Part shown: one piece after another, positions 9,950 through 21,085 of the stretch
How positions within the stretch are numbered: position 1 is the first letter of the stretch
Layout: the number at the start of each line of letters is the position of its first letter
From: Cymbomonas tetramitiformis
Lineage: Eukaryota > Chlorophyta > Pyramimonadophyceae > Pyramimonadales > Pyramimonadaceae
Direction: 5' to 3'
NCBI GenBank assembly: GCA_001247695.2
Contig: LGRX02003787.1
Span: forward strand, 1-38,121
Length of the DNA stretch: 38,121 nt
Made by a program: the position numbers and the translations under genes
Notes under the pieces: generated by a model
The model's input: only the letters and a program-made list of their open reading frames with translations
What the model was told of the DNA's origin: nothing
Database searches by the model: none

Positions 9950-10290
9950 GACGTAAATTTCACGTATTTTCTCGAACCTAAACCCTAAACCCAGAACCTA
10001 ATCCCTAAATCTACTGAAATTTGGGGGGGTCGACGAAGGGGACCCCCACCGGCGATGAAATCGGCAAAATTTAATTTTTGTGACCCCTAGACCCCCCACA
10101 GACCCCCCGACGACCGATGACGTAATTCTCACGTAATTTCTTAACCCTAGACCCTAAAACCTAGAACCCTAAACCCTAAGCATACTGAAATTGGGGGGGT
10201 CACGAAGGGGTCCCCATCGGCGATTAAATCGGCAAATCTTATTTTTTGTGACCCCTAGACACCCCCACAGACCCCCCAATGACAGGGCTG
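9950..10290. repeat. 171-bp repeat dimer with CCCTAAA telomere-like cores
   Basis: Two copies are 171 bp apart (TACTGAAAT at 10012 and 10183). Each has ACGTAA..TTTCACGTA words, a run of CCTAAACCCTAAACCC or ACCCTAAACCCTAA, then a G-run (GGGGGGGTC), ACGAAGGGG(A/T)CCCC and GGCGAT(G/T)AAATCGGC. CCCTAAA is the complement of the TTTAGGG telomere unit of land plants and many green algae. The run is short, so this is a dispersed repeat containing telomere-like words, not a telomere. Confidence 0.7.
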
Positions 10291-11316
10291 TCATAATCTC
10301 AAATTGGATAGCCAAAGTTAGCCAATGATAGCCAATGATAGCCAAACTATAGAGTACTCCCCTACAGTAGTCCCCTTGCTCACTCTGACTCTGCACTCTC
10401 TCTCGTCTGGGGGATGGCGTGTCACGAGTGAACAGTATTTTAGGGAATGGCGTGTTTAGGTTTTCACACAAGCAAAACCTAAACCTAAAACCGTGAACCG
10501 GCGGTGGCGGCCCCCGTCGCGTGTCCTCCTGCCCTGTGCCTTCGCTTGATCCCTGACCGTCGCGTGAGGAAGGCTACACCGGCCTTGAGACAAGCAAGCA
10601 AGAAACTGGATTCAGGTGTGCAATTGATATATCATACATCCAAGAGATCCAATACAAAAAAAGTATTTTTCCCTGCGCAAGGCGAGCTGCTACTTTGTGT
10701 TTTACCCCCAACTGCTCAAGCCATTTGCTCCTGAAGGTGCCAGCCCATTTCCTAAGTGACAAACGTTGTTCCCAAGTTCCCAAAGCGTTGTTCACAGCAA
10801 GTTTCTAAGGCCTGGGTTACCTCGACTTCGAACTTGTTATTTAAGACTGCGGGACTTGACAAGAGGTGAGAGCAGCACGAGTCCATGTTGGTTTCCCTGC
10901 CCCTCTCCGTCTCACGAAAAGTTGCATATTCAACAAATCGGGAACAAACTGAATAGTGCTTTGACGAAGCTGTTTATCAGTTGCGTAAGAGGCCTGCCTT
11001 GGCGATGAAATCAAGCTTCCGTCACAAAATTTCACCAATGTTGGTTCAAAGCATCCGCCCGTACTGGCCTGCAACCAGTTGCTCGATTGGGACGCTCTGT
11101 CCCGTGGATTCCCCAAGTTGTCGCCTATACTAATTTACTTTTACCTTCTAGGTGTAGGTCCTACGTTTTTGCTTTAAATTGTTGAGCGCTTGAAAGTTTT
11201 CAAGCCTTTTTTTCGCCGTTTCTGGACGGTCTTCACTACTTGCCGCAAACAAAACCTCTCGCATAAATTCTGATCACCAGGCGCGACCTGCCTCTCCTGA
11301 CGAATTTTCACAGGAA
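10291..11316. other. Upstream region without a supported gene
   Basis: A short TAGCCAATGA tandem lies at 10318-10345. Otherwise I see only short open frames without domains on either strand. The last few hundred bases probably hold the promoter and 5' untranslated region of the C9orf85-like gene, but no TATA box or transcription start can be fixed. Confidence 0.4.
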
Positions 11317-13309
11317 ATGTCGAAGGTTTCCTCCGGGCCAAAGAGAGTTGGGCAACCAAAACACCAAAATAAGATTGGTTTTACGGCAGACCGAGGAGTC
11401 AAGCTAACCGAAAAGGTACAAAATTATCCACAGTACAGATTTACGCCTTCCCTACTACCGTTTGCATTCGATAGTGCTACAAGCTATGTGGGCTGACGTT
11501 CAGGAAGCCTGTACCTTCGGCTTTAAAGTATCTGGAAATACTCCGGCCCGCTCGCGTGGCCTGTCGCGCTCCCGTCTTGCCTCGGTTGCGATGGGACGCG
11601 CCTTTACGCAGTCAGCGTAGCAGCCTTTCTTTCGGGTGCTGTGCTCGCCCATTATCGCGAGAGGAGCGTACAGATCGTTTTATTGTCTGCTGTGCAGGAG
11701 ACCATAAAAAAAGAGGGAATCAAGAACGGGGCCAAGGATAACCTTTGCCCCCGCTGCGCGGATAAGATCGAATGGAAGTTTCGGTGAGTTGCACGGCCTG
11801 CGTAGCTCTTTGGCGCCGTTTCTAGTATCGCTCGTTGCCGATGGGGATGAGAGCCACGGTGCAAGCTGTGCAGCCTCAGCTGCTGTCCGAACGGAGAGAT
11901 TTTTTGCACCGCCCACTCTACCATCGAAACGTTTATGAAGAGAACAGTGCGAGGTGTACACTGAACTCGGTCCTAAGACGACGCCCCTTCTTTTCATCCG
12001 CAGCTACGGAAAGTTCAAACACCTCAGGGCAGCAGCGAGATGCAACGGCTGTCGGCAGGCATGCGTGAGGTTCCCTTATCGTACTCTATGTGATGCTTGT
12101 GCCAAGGTGCCCGCCCGCAGCCCTTTCCCGCCCGAGCACTTTGCTGAGCTGGATGTTCTGATGAGTTCTTGGGAATCTGAATTCCGTAGGCCCACCAAAA
12201 TAGTTCGAGTCGAGTCGCTCAAGGACGTTACGCTTATTTAGCTGTTCGTATGCCTCATGTCTTGTCCTCATGGCAAGTCTCCCCATCGCCCTTCGTCTTA
12301 CTCTGGGGAACTCGCAGCTAGCTTTTGTGGTGCTCTGCTCAGTAAGCGGGGCGCGGCGTGGAGGCACGGGGGGCGTGCGGTTTCGGGCCGTATGGTATGG
12401 TACAGGAGAGAAAGGTATGCCCGTCTTGCTGCGAGTACGGGGATGAGGAAACCAGGTGCGTCCCCACCGATGCCGGCACTGTTGCCCGCCGTCCATAGCC
12501 CAAACCTTGAGGAGAAAAGCGTTTGGTTCCCCACCTGGTGAATGAAGGCGGCGCTACGGCCTTCGTTTTGGCCCACTTGCTGCGCAAAATAACACTCTGA
12601 TGCTCGAGGGACCGTGCGCATATTTGCCACGTTCTGTGCAAGAACGCGGACAGGGCATGAAAATACTCACCGTATGTGAATAAGGTTCTACTCCTCAAGG
12701 GGAACGGTTGTTCAACTAGGGTTTTCTTTCCCTTTAGGGTTTATGCCTCTTAGGTGCTGCAGCTGTTGTTTGCTTCATCAAGCATATTGTCTGGCCATCT
12801 TTTACTCTCCAGGTCACAGTTGTGGTCAACGAGGGTTTTTCCTGCTATCCGGGAAGTGTAATAACCTGAGCCTCAGCAGATCTGCACCCTAACAGGACGA
12901 GGTTTTTCCTGTCTTTTTTCTGATTTTTCATTCCTGTTTGTGGCTGCATTCGTCGGGGAGTTAACCTTCAGTCCCAGTGGCCCGGCGTGATATCCCCACG
13001 CGCTGAGGCGGAGCGAGGGAGGGAGAGGGAGGCACTTGCAGAAAGAGGATGCAGTTGCTGAAAACGGCGAAGAAGTTTGGGCTGGACGTGTCGGACTTGG
13101 GGGAGGGTGCCAAGAAGGGTACGTCAGGACAGCAGACCTCAGCGGTTGAATCTTCCAGTTCGAATTCTGCGGAGCCACCTTTCAATGCAGCTGAGGTGCT
13201 GGTGAAGCCTGAGGCTTCAGCAGAGGCGCTGCGAATGAGTGATGAGGAGGAAGGGGAAGATGTCCTTGACGCATTAGATGCCTTGATGGCTGAAGACGCG
13301 GAGGAGTAA
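11317..13309 (+). CDS. C9orf85: C9orf85 homologue (DUF2039 zinc-binding protein), five exons, 201 aa
   Basis: I assembled this from splice sites: 11317-11415, 11698-11783, 12004-12106, 12406-12455 and 13042-13309. Donors include AAG/GTACAA and CG/GTGAGT; acceptors include TGTGCAG, ATCCGCAG, GTACAG and TTGCAG. Phases agree at every junction, and the total is 606 nt, an exact 202 codons including TAA. Exon 1 gives the PKHQNK signature near the N terminus. Exons 2-4 give CPRC, IEWKFRYGKFK, CNGC, FPYRTLCDAC and VCPSCC, the paired-cysteine zinc ribbons of the family. Exon 5 is a Lys-rich segment, a Ser-rich linker and an acidic tail (MSDEEEGEDV to AEDAEE). The family is widely conserved in eukaryotes and its function is poorly known. 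Alternative exons between 12456 and 13041 are possible. This is the only apparently intact single-copy host gene here, in a stretch free of obvious repeats. Confidence 0.88.
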
Positions 13310-14790
13310 GTGGTGCACATGGGAGGCGAATTGTGTTTGATTTTGCAAGTAGTGTTGTCAACGTGTGGTTAGAGCACTTTAGAACCAGGAACTACAAACT
13401 TCAATATCTTTGTCGAACGAAAGGTTGCTTTACCACAAGAAGTCCATCCCGGTGTTCGAATGAAAGCACACAAAGAAGACGAACGGACCAAAGTGAAAGT
13501 GCGAGGCTGAACTTTATTCGGGCAATTTTTGGGCTAGAAGTTTCGCTTGAGTTTGGTTTGGGAAATGCGGAGCATGACCCTCCAAACATTGCACTAGTGC
13601 ACAACATTATACTGGACTTTGTTTCAGTCTGTTATACTTGCTAAACTATTTGCCTACCGGCGTGTCCTCAGGTAGGTACTGAGTGTTGTAGTGTTATGTT
13701 AGTACGTGTGGATTACTCAGTCGGGACTGTCTTGTGCATTTTACTGATCGGGACTGCGATTTATTTGCTGATGTTGTATACCCCCGGATAAGTTTGTTGC
13801 GTGGGGATTGGCGAGGGTTTCCCTCCTGTGCCAACGAGTGGACGCATTAAACCCGAAATTGTCAGTTTATAGGTGTCCTCCATCCGCCTCCCACCGGTGA
13901 CAATTGTGAAAGTACGGATGGACGGTGGCCCTCGGGATAAAAACGCACATGTCACCGCCGTATATAACGCAACTCTGCGTGCGCCTGCGTCATGACTCGA
14001 TGGTCGAGTCTCACATTCGTCATTTCCCGGAATTTCAGAGCACTGCGTGCGCTGTATAATTTGTGATTACATTTACGCCGATACGAATGAGGATTGTGTC
14101 CTAAGAATGTTGTAACCCTGCTAAGCAGGTAAGTGAAAAAACACAGCGACGCGCCTCCCAATTCCAACCTCACGATGCCTGAGCTAAACATCTGTAACAA
14201 ACGCCGGCTTCTCGTGGTACCGAAGCCGGGTTTGCCCAGCTGGTGACAGGCGTGGCAGTTATGACGAGTATGACAGACCTCGCGCGTGATGACTGCTCGA
14301 GAGTAGCAGACTTGGTGAAGAAGACATGGTCACTGTGAGATGACCGCGAAGTGATAAGAGGATATGACAGTTACAATGTTGCCACTGACGTGTCAGTCAA
14401 AAGATGGGGAACGGTAACATCATTAAAGTTGGCATAGAATAGTTACATTCTATTGGTAGATGGAGATTTCAGAGCGGAAGCCTGTTACAGTTTTTGCAGA
14501 TGTGACAATGACTCGAGAATAAGTAGGCTCTGACCGCAGGTCAGGACTAGTGGATTCATTATTGTTTTGCCTTCGCAAGTGCTAGGTGGCTGTTCGCGTG
14601 CCAAGTGCTAGACTGCTAAGACAGCTCTGCTCACAATTTGTACGATAATTCGTACTTTGGTGATTTTGTTAATCTTTTGATGAATATGTTATACTGCTGT
14701 TTTTATCTTTTTACAAAACAATAATGTCCTGCGCGGAGCGTCTTTTTATTTCGATACGAATTCAGAAGTGAGAGGCTCTTTGGCGACAAG
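13310..14790. other. Intergenic region, no supported gene
   Basis: The first few hundred bases should contain the 3' untranslated region of the C9orf85-like gene. Short frames exist on both strands, but none shows a domain, codon bias or paired splice sites. A hairpin CCGGCTTC/GAAGCCGG lies near 14204-14229. Confidence 0.5.
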
Positions 14791-14799
14791 TAGACAGCA

Positions 14800-15460
14800 G
14801 TTGAGAACAGCGGATTCGGGAGACAGGCGACTCCAGGGACACCCTCGGTGTACTGGCGGACCCTTTTTCCTTTTAATATTTGGCGGTGCTTGCACGAAAA
14901 AGGCTCACGGTGGTGGCGACAGCGAATCAGCAGTTGATTACTATCTTAATGAGTGGTTCCTTATCTTGCGGTACCTCTAGCTTGGCCACCTTGTCTGGCA
15001 GTGAATCCAGGGACACCCATGGTGTACTGGCCGAGCTCTAAGCAGGTGTGTCACTAGAAGGTAATTAGCAGCGGCATCAGCCTGGACAACGGCGGCGACA
15101 GCGAATCAGCAGTTAATTACTATCTTAATGAGTGGTTCCTTATCTTGCCGTACCTCTAGCTTGGCCACCTTGTCTGACAGTGAATCCAGGGACACCCATG
15201 GTGTACTGGCCTAGCTCTAAGCAGGTGTGTCACTAGAAGGTAATTAGCAGCGGCATCGGCCTGGACAGCGGCGGCGACAGCGAATCAGCAGTTAATTACT
15301 ATCCTAATGAGTGGTTTCTTATCTTGCGGTTTCTCTAGCTTGGCCACCTTGTCTGACAGTGAATCCAGGGACACCCATGGTGTACTGGCCTAGCTCTAAC
15401 CAGGTGTGTCACTAGAAGGTAATTAGCAGTGGCATCAGCCTAGAAGGCAGCAAGTGAGTC
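14800..15460. repeat. 179-bp tandem array, about 3.5 copies
   Basis: AGCGAATCAGCAGTT recurs at 14921, 15100 and 15279, a constant 179-bp period. A diverged partial unit precedes it (CCAGGGACACCCTCGGTGTAC near 14834) and further decayed words follow to about 15545. Each unit carries CCAGGGACACCCATGGTGTACTGG, which has the inverted words ACACCCATGGTGT. No reading frame is shared between units. Confidence 0.9.
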
Positions 15461-15613
15461 AACTCTGTATATTATGTACACAACAAGGACTGCTCTGGCA
15501 ACGGTGTCTAGTGAATCCAGGGGTACTCAATACACCGGCTCAGCTTAGAACACCGTTGGTTACCTTGGAAATATCGGTGGATTAGCGTTCAGCCCTTCCT
15601 CTGTCCTCTTACA

Positions 15614-15782
15614 GCTCTTGGCAACTTTTGACCTGCGAACTTGAGGCTAAGTTTCTGATGAAGGGTACCAAGGAGAAGGAGGACCTGCTGGTGGCCAAGT
15701 CGCAGACCCCTGAACAAGACGGCCTCGCGTATGTGAAAAGCTGCAGGCGCAGAGAGGCCGCGCTGAATGCTGGCAAGAAGGG
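15614..15782 (+). pseudogene. Short coding-like fragment, unrecognised, cut by a repeat
   Basis: After a plausible acceptor (CTCTTACAG) the frame reads about 56 residues, rich in Lys and Glu (KFLMKGTKEKEDLLVAKS, then SCRRREAALNAGKKG), before entering the ACCCCACG repeat at about 15788. Composition suggests a helical protein or gag-like segment. A similar charged fragment adjoins the inverted copy of the same repeat at 30150, so the two may be pieces of one element family. No homologue is recognised. Confidence 0.3.
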
Positions 15783-15787
15783 GAATA

Positions 15788-15868
15788 TGGGTGAAAACCC
15801 CACGTATTTTGTGTGCCCACCCCACACCGTGTATTACCCCACGTTTTTCGTGTCACCACCCCTGATAA
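15788..15868. repeat. ACCCCACG short tandem repeat
   Basis: Three or four units of ACCCCACG(T/C)..TTT(T/C)GTGT occur here. The same series occurs inverted at 30063-30148 next to the palindromic repeat. Confidence 0.7.
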
Positions 15869-15889
15869 GGACGCTGACGCGAGCCTTAA

Positions 15890-16471
15890 GAAATATATGA
15901 TATAATAAGATAGTGCAGGTGTTTATTGAACAGTAAACACGCGCACAGCTTATGAGCGGGTGATGAGTGCAGACTTCGTCAGAAGATACCGCTCTAGCAC
16001 AACGCTAGCTCATCTATACCGAATGCCTCCCATCTCGCAGATGGTACCGCTATTGGGTTGTGAACCCGAGGCATTGGTTGAACGACTGGTATCGGCAGAA
16101 CGAATGATCCGTTCGCTATATGATACCCGCATGCTTGTTCCGCACATGCTAGAAGCGAAGATGATTTCTTCTCCGAACCGTTCGGTACTTCAAGATAGTA
16201 TCTTGCTTCGCCATCTTCGAGTCCGACATACGGCCTCTCGATGACAGGTGTCATTCAAGTCTTTCCTTGAATAAATGACAGATGATGTGACTTATCATCT
16301 CGATGACATGTACAGTCATAGTCGACCGTACTGACGACTGTCTGTCATTATAATATATGACATGACTCGACATGACATGACATGGTATGACATGTCTGAC
16401 AGGTATGACACGTATGACATGTATGACATGTATGACATGTATGACACATGTGTCATCGGTCATAACCCTGA
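15890..16471 (+). repeat. Structured repeat, copy A
   Basis: From 5' to 3': hairpin GTGTTTA/TAAACAC (15919-15940, GAAC in the loop). GATGAG/CTCATC (15962-16014) encloses CTTC/GAAG and CTAGC-ACAAC-GCTAG. AATGCCTC/GAGGCATT (16022-16075) encloses CCATCT/AGATGG and GGGTT-GTG-AACCC. Then GGTATC/GATACC around GAACG/CGTTC, an arm GCATG/CATGC, GAAGATG/CATCTTC, ATTCAAG/CTTGAAT, and a (TATGACATG)n tail at 16357-16452 ending GTCATCGGTCATAACC. About 200 bp downstream (16472-16680) is also shared with copy C. Confidence 0.85.
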
Positions 16472-17492
16472 CAGATCTCCCCTCTTAAAAGAGTTGTGAC
16501 CTCACATCGGGCATACCTTTGTATATGTCTTTGATGTCTTTGCTGTTGTTGCTTCTGCTGGTACCAGTCTTCTTACACCGATTTGAGGCGTCCCTCATGG
16601 TGTTTTTAGGATATTGGGGGGAACTGAGTCCACTTTAGTCCCTCGCCTTAGGCAGTTGCCTTACAGTTCTTAGGATGTAGCCCCCATGAATTGCGTATCG
16701 TATTGCAGAGTGACGATTCAAGGTTCAATGAATTGCGTTTCGTGATACAGATTGACGCTGGATTACTGATTGATCCACACGTATCGTGTTTCAGAGTGAC
16801 GATTCAAGGTATCCGAGGTTTACGTTACGGATTATTTGCGCTAGCCGTCGTCGCTTTTGCGAACGATGATCCCACGATTTAACAATTTATAATCGCACGA
16901 TACTCGGCCTTATATATATATATATATAACTGATCGTTTGCTGTTCGTTTCCACAGTTATTATATATTGTGCACCCAACCCTTCCTCCCCTCTTGAAGCA
17001 ACTTCGGAGGTTCACAGGCGGTCATGGGGAGCCCTTTGGATGTTTCCGGAGTTATTTCACCGGGGGCTTGTTTTAATGCAAACGGAGTGGCCCTGCTTAA
17101 CGGGATTGGACTTATAATCCTTTACCCGGTCTGCTCAACTCCTTAATTATTGGTCCAGTACGCACGCTTTGACGAACATCTGTCGCGATGAGTGAGAGTG
17201 GATTCGCCACGTACTAATGTGAAATTTGTTTTAGTTATGTGTGTCAGGCATAACTCAGGATCACAACTCCGTCTACCTCAGTCGATGTCTCCGGTAGCTT
17301 CGGATGACTGGCCATAGAATCCGATGACAAACCACGGTCTTGGCAAAGGTAGCATTAGCAGTTTTTCACAGATATTGGTACCCGCATATGCGTATCTGTG
17401 TAAGGGTATGATTTATACAAGGCTCACTACACCTTAGCAAGGAAGGATCAATTCCTGCTCGTGTCATATCAATTTGATGCAGGGTAAAAATG

Positions 17493-17555
17493 TTAGGGAT
17501 GTAACCCTGCAGTTCTCGGGATGCAGCCCTGCAGTTTTTGGGATGCAGCCCTGAT
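17493..17555. repeat. 22-bp hairpin-type tandem repeat, three units
   Basis: Units of GGGATGCAGCCCTGCAGTTTTT can each fold through GGG..GCCC. The same motif recurs with four units at 19021-19100 and as a single unit near 16662. Confidence 0.75.
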
Positions 17556-18008
17556 ATATATACGACCGATCGACGAAAACCCTTGGGTATATGTTTCCAC
17601 GGCCTGATTATTATTTGGTCGGCAATTATTGGCAAAAGTCATCGGCTATCAGCTTTTGACTCAGAAGCCACAATGTTATAGAAGCTGCGACCTCAGCGTG
17701 GGTCATATAGTGCCCATGCATGTGCTGCATAAAATACAACACTACCCTCCAGCGGCGAAGTGGTTTGCTATTACCATCATCGTATGTTGTGGGATATCAA
17801 ATATATGATCAGAGAGCATGGTAATATATGTACCATGTTTGTCAATATAGGAGAGACTGTGTCTTCTTTAAAATCCTTTGACTATATGTATAATGGTGTT
17901 GTGCTGATGTCAACACCTTCTCTCTGAGTGATTTATTGATTTCAGATGTGATGTGGTGGCAGTCAACCTTGTCCGCTTGTACCGGAGGTTGTATGAATTG
18001 TGTCCATG

Positions 18009-18092
18009 CATACACGATCTCAGCGCAGGTCACATTACAGTGCCCGAGCATACGCGATTTTAGCGTAGGTCACATTGTGCCTCAATTTATTA
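18009..18092. repeat. Imperfect 45-bp direct repeat, two units
   Basis: CATACACGATCTCAGCGCAGG and CATACGCGATTTTAGCGTAGG begin two adjacent units, each followed by TCACATT. A diverged relative (GCGACCTCAGCGTGGGTCATA) lies near 17686. Confidence 0.6.
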
Positions 18093-18471
18093 CATCTGAG
18101 AATATCTATTACTCATCTTTGTGAGTTTAGACCGCATTGTACTGATTGCAACGCTTCTTCTGATGATTTATATATCACAGATTATACCATATGTGGTGAT
18201 CAGTCCAGTGCAAAATATGTCACCGGAATGTACAGGGATTGTGAATGATTGCAATCCAGCCGGAGGAATAATCTCAACAGCTATTTTGTACTAATGAATT
18301 CATCGGAGTTATACTCATTTCGACGATTCAAAACCCATGTCATTTGTAGTGATGACAACTCATATGAATATATGGGGGTTTCCTCAGAATGCTTTTATGT
18401 GATGTCAACATATTATGAACAATTCACTTGCATCTTAGGACAAAGGAGTTACGCTTGGAAGGTCTTGTATG

Positions 18472-18511
18472 GTGGTCTCCCAACAATTATCAGCTGTTAT
18501 TCGGGTGCCAC
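18472..18511. repeat. Hairpin motif, first copy
   Basis: GTGG..CCC-AACA pairs with TGTT..GGG..CCAC, followed by an ACTGG/CCAGT hairpin. A related hairpin with different but pairing bases lies at 19312-19348. Confidence 0.5.
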
Positions 18512-19020
18512 ATTCTGCCTTCAGCACTGGGACTATATCAACCAGTCTTACAGCGATGCACTTGTCCTTCCCACTCTTATGTACGGCTATAGTGCCAAAG
18601 TGTATCAGGTGGGATATATACATTATATAACTATCATCTTCTGATCCAGGATATGCAATTAAGCATGGTATCAGGTATATGTTATGTATATAGTTCAGCA
18701 TTCCGAACTTACTCGAGGATGTAGATGCTGAGCAATAGTTAACTTATAGTCATTGGGATGTAGTTTCCCATCCGAGTTTACACTTTATTAGTGATGGTGG
18801 GTTTAACGTTGTGCAGATTTCAACGTTACTTGTGGATGCAGTGGTTTTATCTAAAGCAATCCATCAGAAATCACTAGATCGGAATATGAAATGGATATGT
18901 GTGTGATCCTATCCACCTTCTTCCCTCCTCGAGGAAGTGTGAACACACAGGCTTGTCAGTTGCCTTTATACCCCATGATATAGCATGCAGTCCTTGTAGG
19001 AAGCAGCTGATACAGTTTTA

Positions 19021-19100
19021 GGGTTGCAGCCCTACAGTCTTTGGGTTGTAGCCCTGCAGTTTTTGGGTTGTCGCCCTACAGTTCTTGGGTTGTTGCCCGA
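19021..19100. repeat. 22-bp hairpin-type tandem repeat, four units
   Basis: Units start GGGTTGCAGCCC, GGGTTGTAGCCC, GGGTTGTCGCCC and GGGTTGTTGCCC, separated by (T/C)ACAGT(C/T)(T/C)TT spacers. The paired GGG/CCC ends are kept while the loop varies. Confidence 0.8.
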
Positions 19101-19311
19101 AATATTGTCATGGCTGTGCTGATTTCATCATGACAAATATTCCAAACACGAAGTGTTTCCTATTATATTCCTCAAAAACTATTATCAGATGTCATGTAGA
19201 TACTGATCTGAGAGTTACATGCATTTGAACTGATCATATCTGAATCAATTATCATTATGCAATGTAGTTTTTGATGTTGCTCCAGCGATGATATGTGGAA
19301 TGACGAGTGGA

Positions 19312-19348
19312 CTGCACCCAACAGTTACCAGCTGTTGCATGGGTGCAG
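19312..19348. repeat. Hairpin motif, second copy
   Basis: CTGCACCC-AACAG pairs perfectly with CTGTT..GGGTGCAG and is followed by a CTGG/CCAG hairpin. It is homologous in layout to 18472-18511. Confidence 0.55.
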
Positions 19349-19593
19349 TATCTTGCCTTCGGGTCTGGAGATAACTCCATCCAGCCCTACAACATGTTGA
19401 TTTATCTGTTCCCATATCTATCACAATCGTTTGCCACTTTCCACGCACATGTGTTTGGAAAGTGGTATCTACATTATCATATACATGATAGATAATTAAG
19501 TTAATCAATTCACTTTGAATCAGTGAATATTAATACATACAATGCAATGTGTGTGCATGCATGCAGTGCTTACTGATTAGCACTTTTTTGTCA

Positions 19594-19613
19594 GTGTGTG
19601 TGTGTGTGTGTGT
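19594..19613. repeat. (TG)n microsatellite
   Basis: About ten uninterrupted GT dinucleotides. Confidence 0.95.
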
Positions 19614-20234
19614 TAACTTTTACACACTTTGCAGTAAGATAACTTCTGGACATTACAACATTTCCAGACAGTTCATCATGCAGGATTATCAGCATACCAT
19701 GCACTGAATACATCTAGCATGATATATTAAGCTTAGGAGTATTGTAATTCCAAAATAATCTCATTTACAAAATGAGTTGCTGGGTATATTTCACATACAG
19801 CTCCGGTGAGTATCCTTTCAGTAATCCACAGTAGAACAATATGTTGTCCGAGGAGTATCTCGACTCCACCGGGTCATATTGAGCTAATTACTGTGTTAAG
19901 ATTGCTGAACAGGCACCTTATACTGTATGGGTTCTAATATAGTTAGCATGCACTGCAAATGAATGCTTTGTGCACATCTATTCCAACTGTTACCGTGATC
20001 AAGTTGGATCATATAGAACATCTGTTATCCCAATGCATGCACAACTTACAGTGTAGCAGTCATTCAGTATAAGATGTACATATACTCAGATGCTGCAAGT
20101 AATATGTGCTGTAAGTTAATGTATGCTCAAATAAACATTTTGCACACTATACTTCAGATAAGTATGAAATGCTGTACTCTAATCATCAGCATTAGAGATA
20201 TCGATGCAGTCATCAGAACATAGTGTGAATTGAT

Positions 20235-20360
20235 GCAGCATGGTGATCATACATTCACAGCAGTATAGTGACCATGCGTCCATAGCAGTATGGTGATCAT
20301 GCGTCCACAGCAGTATGGTGATCATGCGTCCACAGCAGTATGACGATTATGCGTCCACAG
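20235..20360. repeat. 25-bp tandem repeat, five units
   Basis: Consecutive units are variants of GCAGTATGGTGATCATGCGT plus CCACA. Confidence 0.9.
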
Positions 20361-21085
20361 CATCCTTGCAAGTATACAATCATTCTGCAGAGGATACTGA
20401 CGCGCGTACACATTTTATATGTATCGCTGCATAAAGACACGTTAGGAATCATGCGCCCTAAAAACGTGCGTCCATTGCATCAGATGAATCATGACATCGC
20501 GCTGACGTGCACATCGCGCACACGAGCATCACATCAGTGCACATCGCGCTGACGAGCTAAAATCATCATACGAGCATTTGCGAAAATCGATTGCTGATGT
20601 ACGTCGCATACTGATGATTGCTGATGTACGTCGCATGAACGAATGCGAGCGCGCTATTAAACGAAATTTCGTGCGTCCAGTCGCAGTTGATGAAAATCAT
20701 ATGTGCTGACGATCATTTTTCGTTCGCGCATCTGAATCTCGCATAAAGTGACATTCCTGCGAATTTTGACATCATTTGCATGCGTTCCGTACACTGTGCG
20801 CACACCTTGTCGCTTATAAAATCAAGACGACTTCTCTGCGGATGCTGTCAGCTGCGAATATGTTCGCGATGAAAAATCTCCTCGCGCAATCCGTGTGCTG
20901 ACGATATGCAAGCGTATATTATTCGAGTTGCAGATATTCAATATCACTGCGAGCGCTGTCGCTTATGCGCCCACCTGCAAACCTGCGAACAATATGATAT
21001 ATACTATCTCTGACGTTGCACTCACTTGAGTTCTCTTTTCGTGCCTTGACGAGTTTTTAGAATACCATATGATACGGCGAGATAT

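Larger units (their letters stand above)
16472..21085. other. ORF-poor region between structured repeats A and B
   Basis: No frame longer than about 130 codons is open and none has a recognisable domain. The region holds short repeats and hairpins (22-bp motif, paired hairpins, 25-bp array, TG run). It could be the inside of a non-autonomous element whose ends are copies A and B, or simply decayed repeat DNA. Confidence 0.5.

Noticed and set aside
13761..13955. Small minus-strand frame downstream of the C9orf85-like gene
   Set aside because: Sixty-four residues with no recognisable motif, no paired splice sites and no paralogue in the window.
15956..16020. Hammerhead ribozyme at TGATGAGTGCAG
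   Set aside because: The GATGAG pairs with CTCATC downstream and there is no GAAA core or cleavage-site helix in the required order.
16022..16080. tRNA or group I intron core around GGGTTGTGAACCC
   Set aside because: The loop has three bases, not the seven-base T loop. No acceptor stem is present, and the conserved P/Q/R/S sequences of group I introns are absent.
16251..16463. Frames reading repeated His-Val-Ile in the TGACATG tails
   Set aside because: A 9-bp microsatellite translated in frame; it appears with every tail copy and has no start context or conservation.
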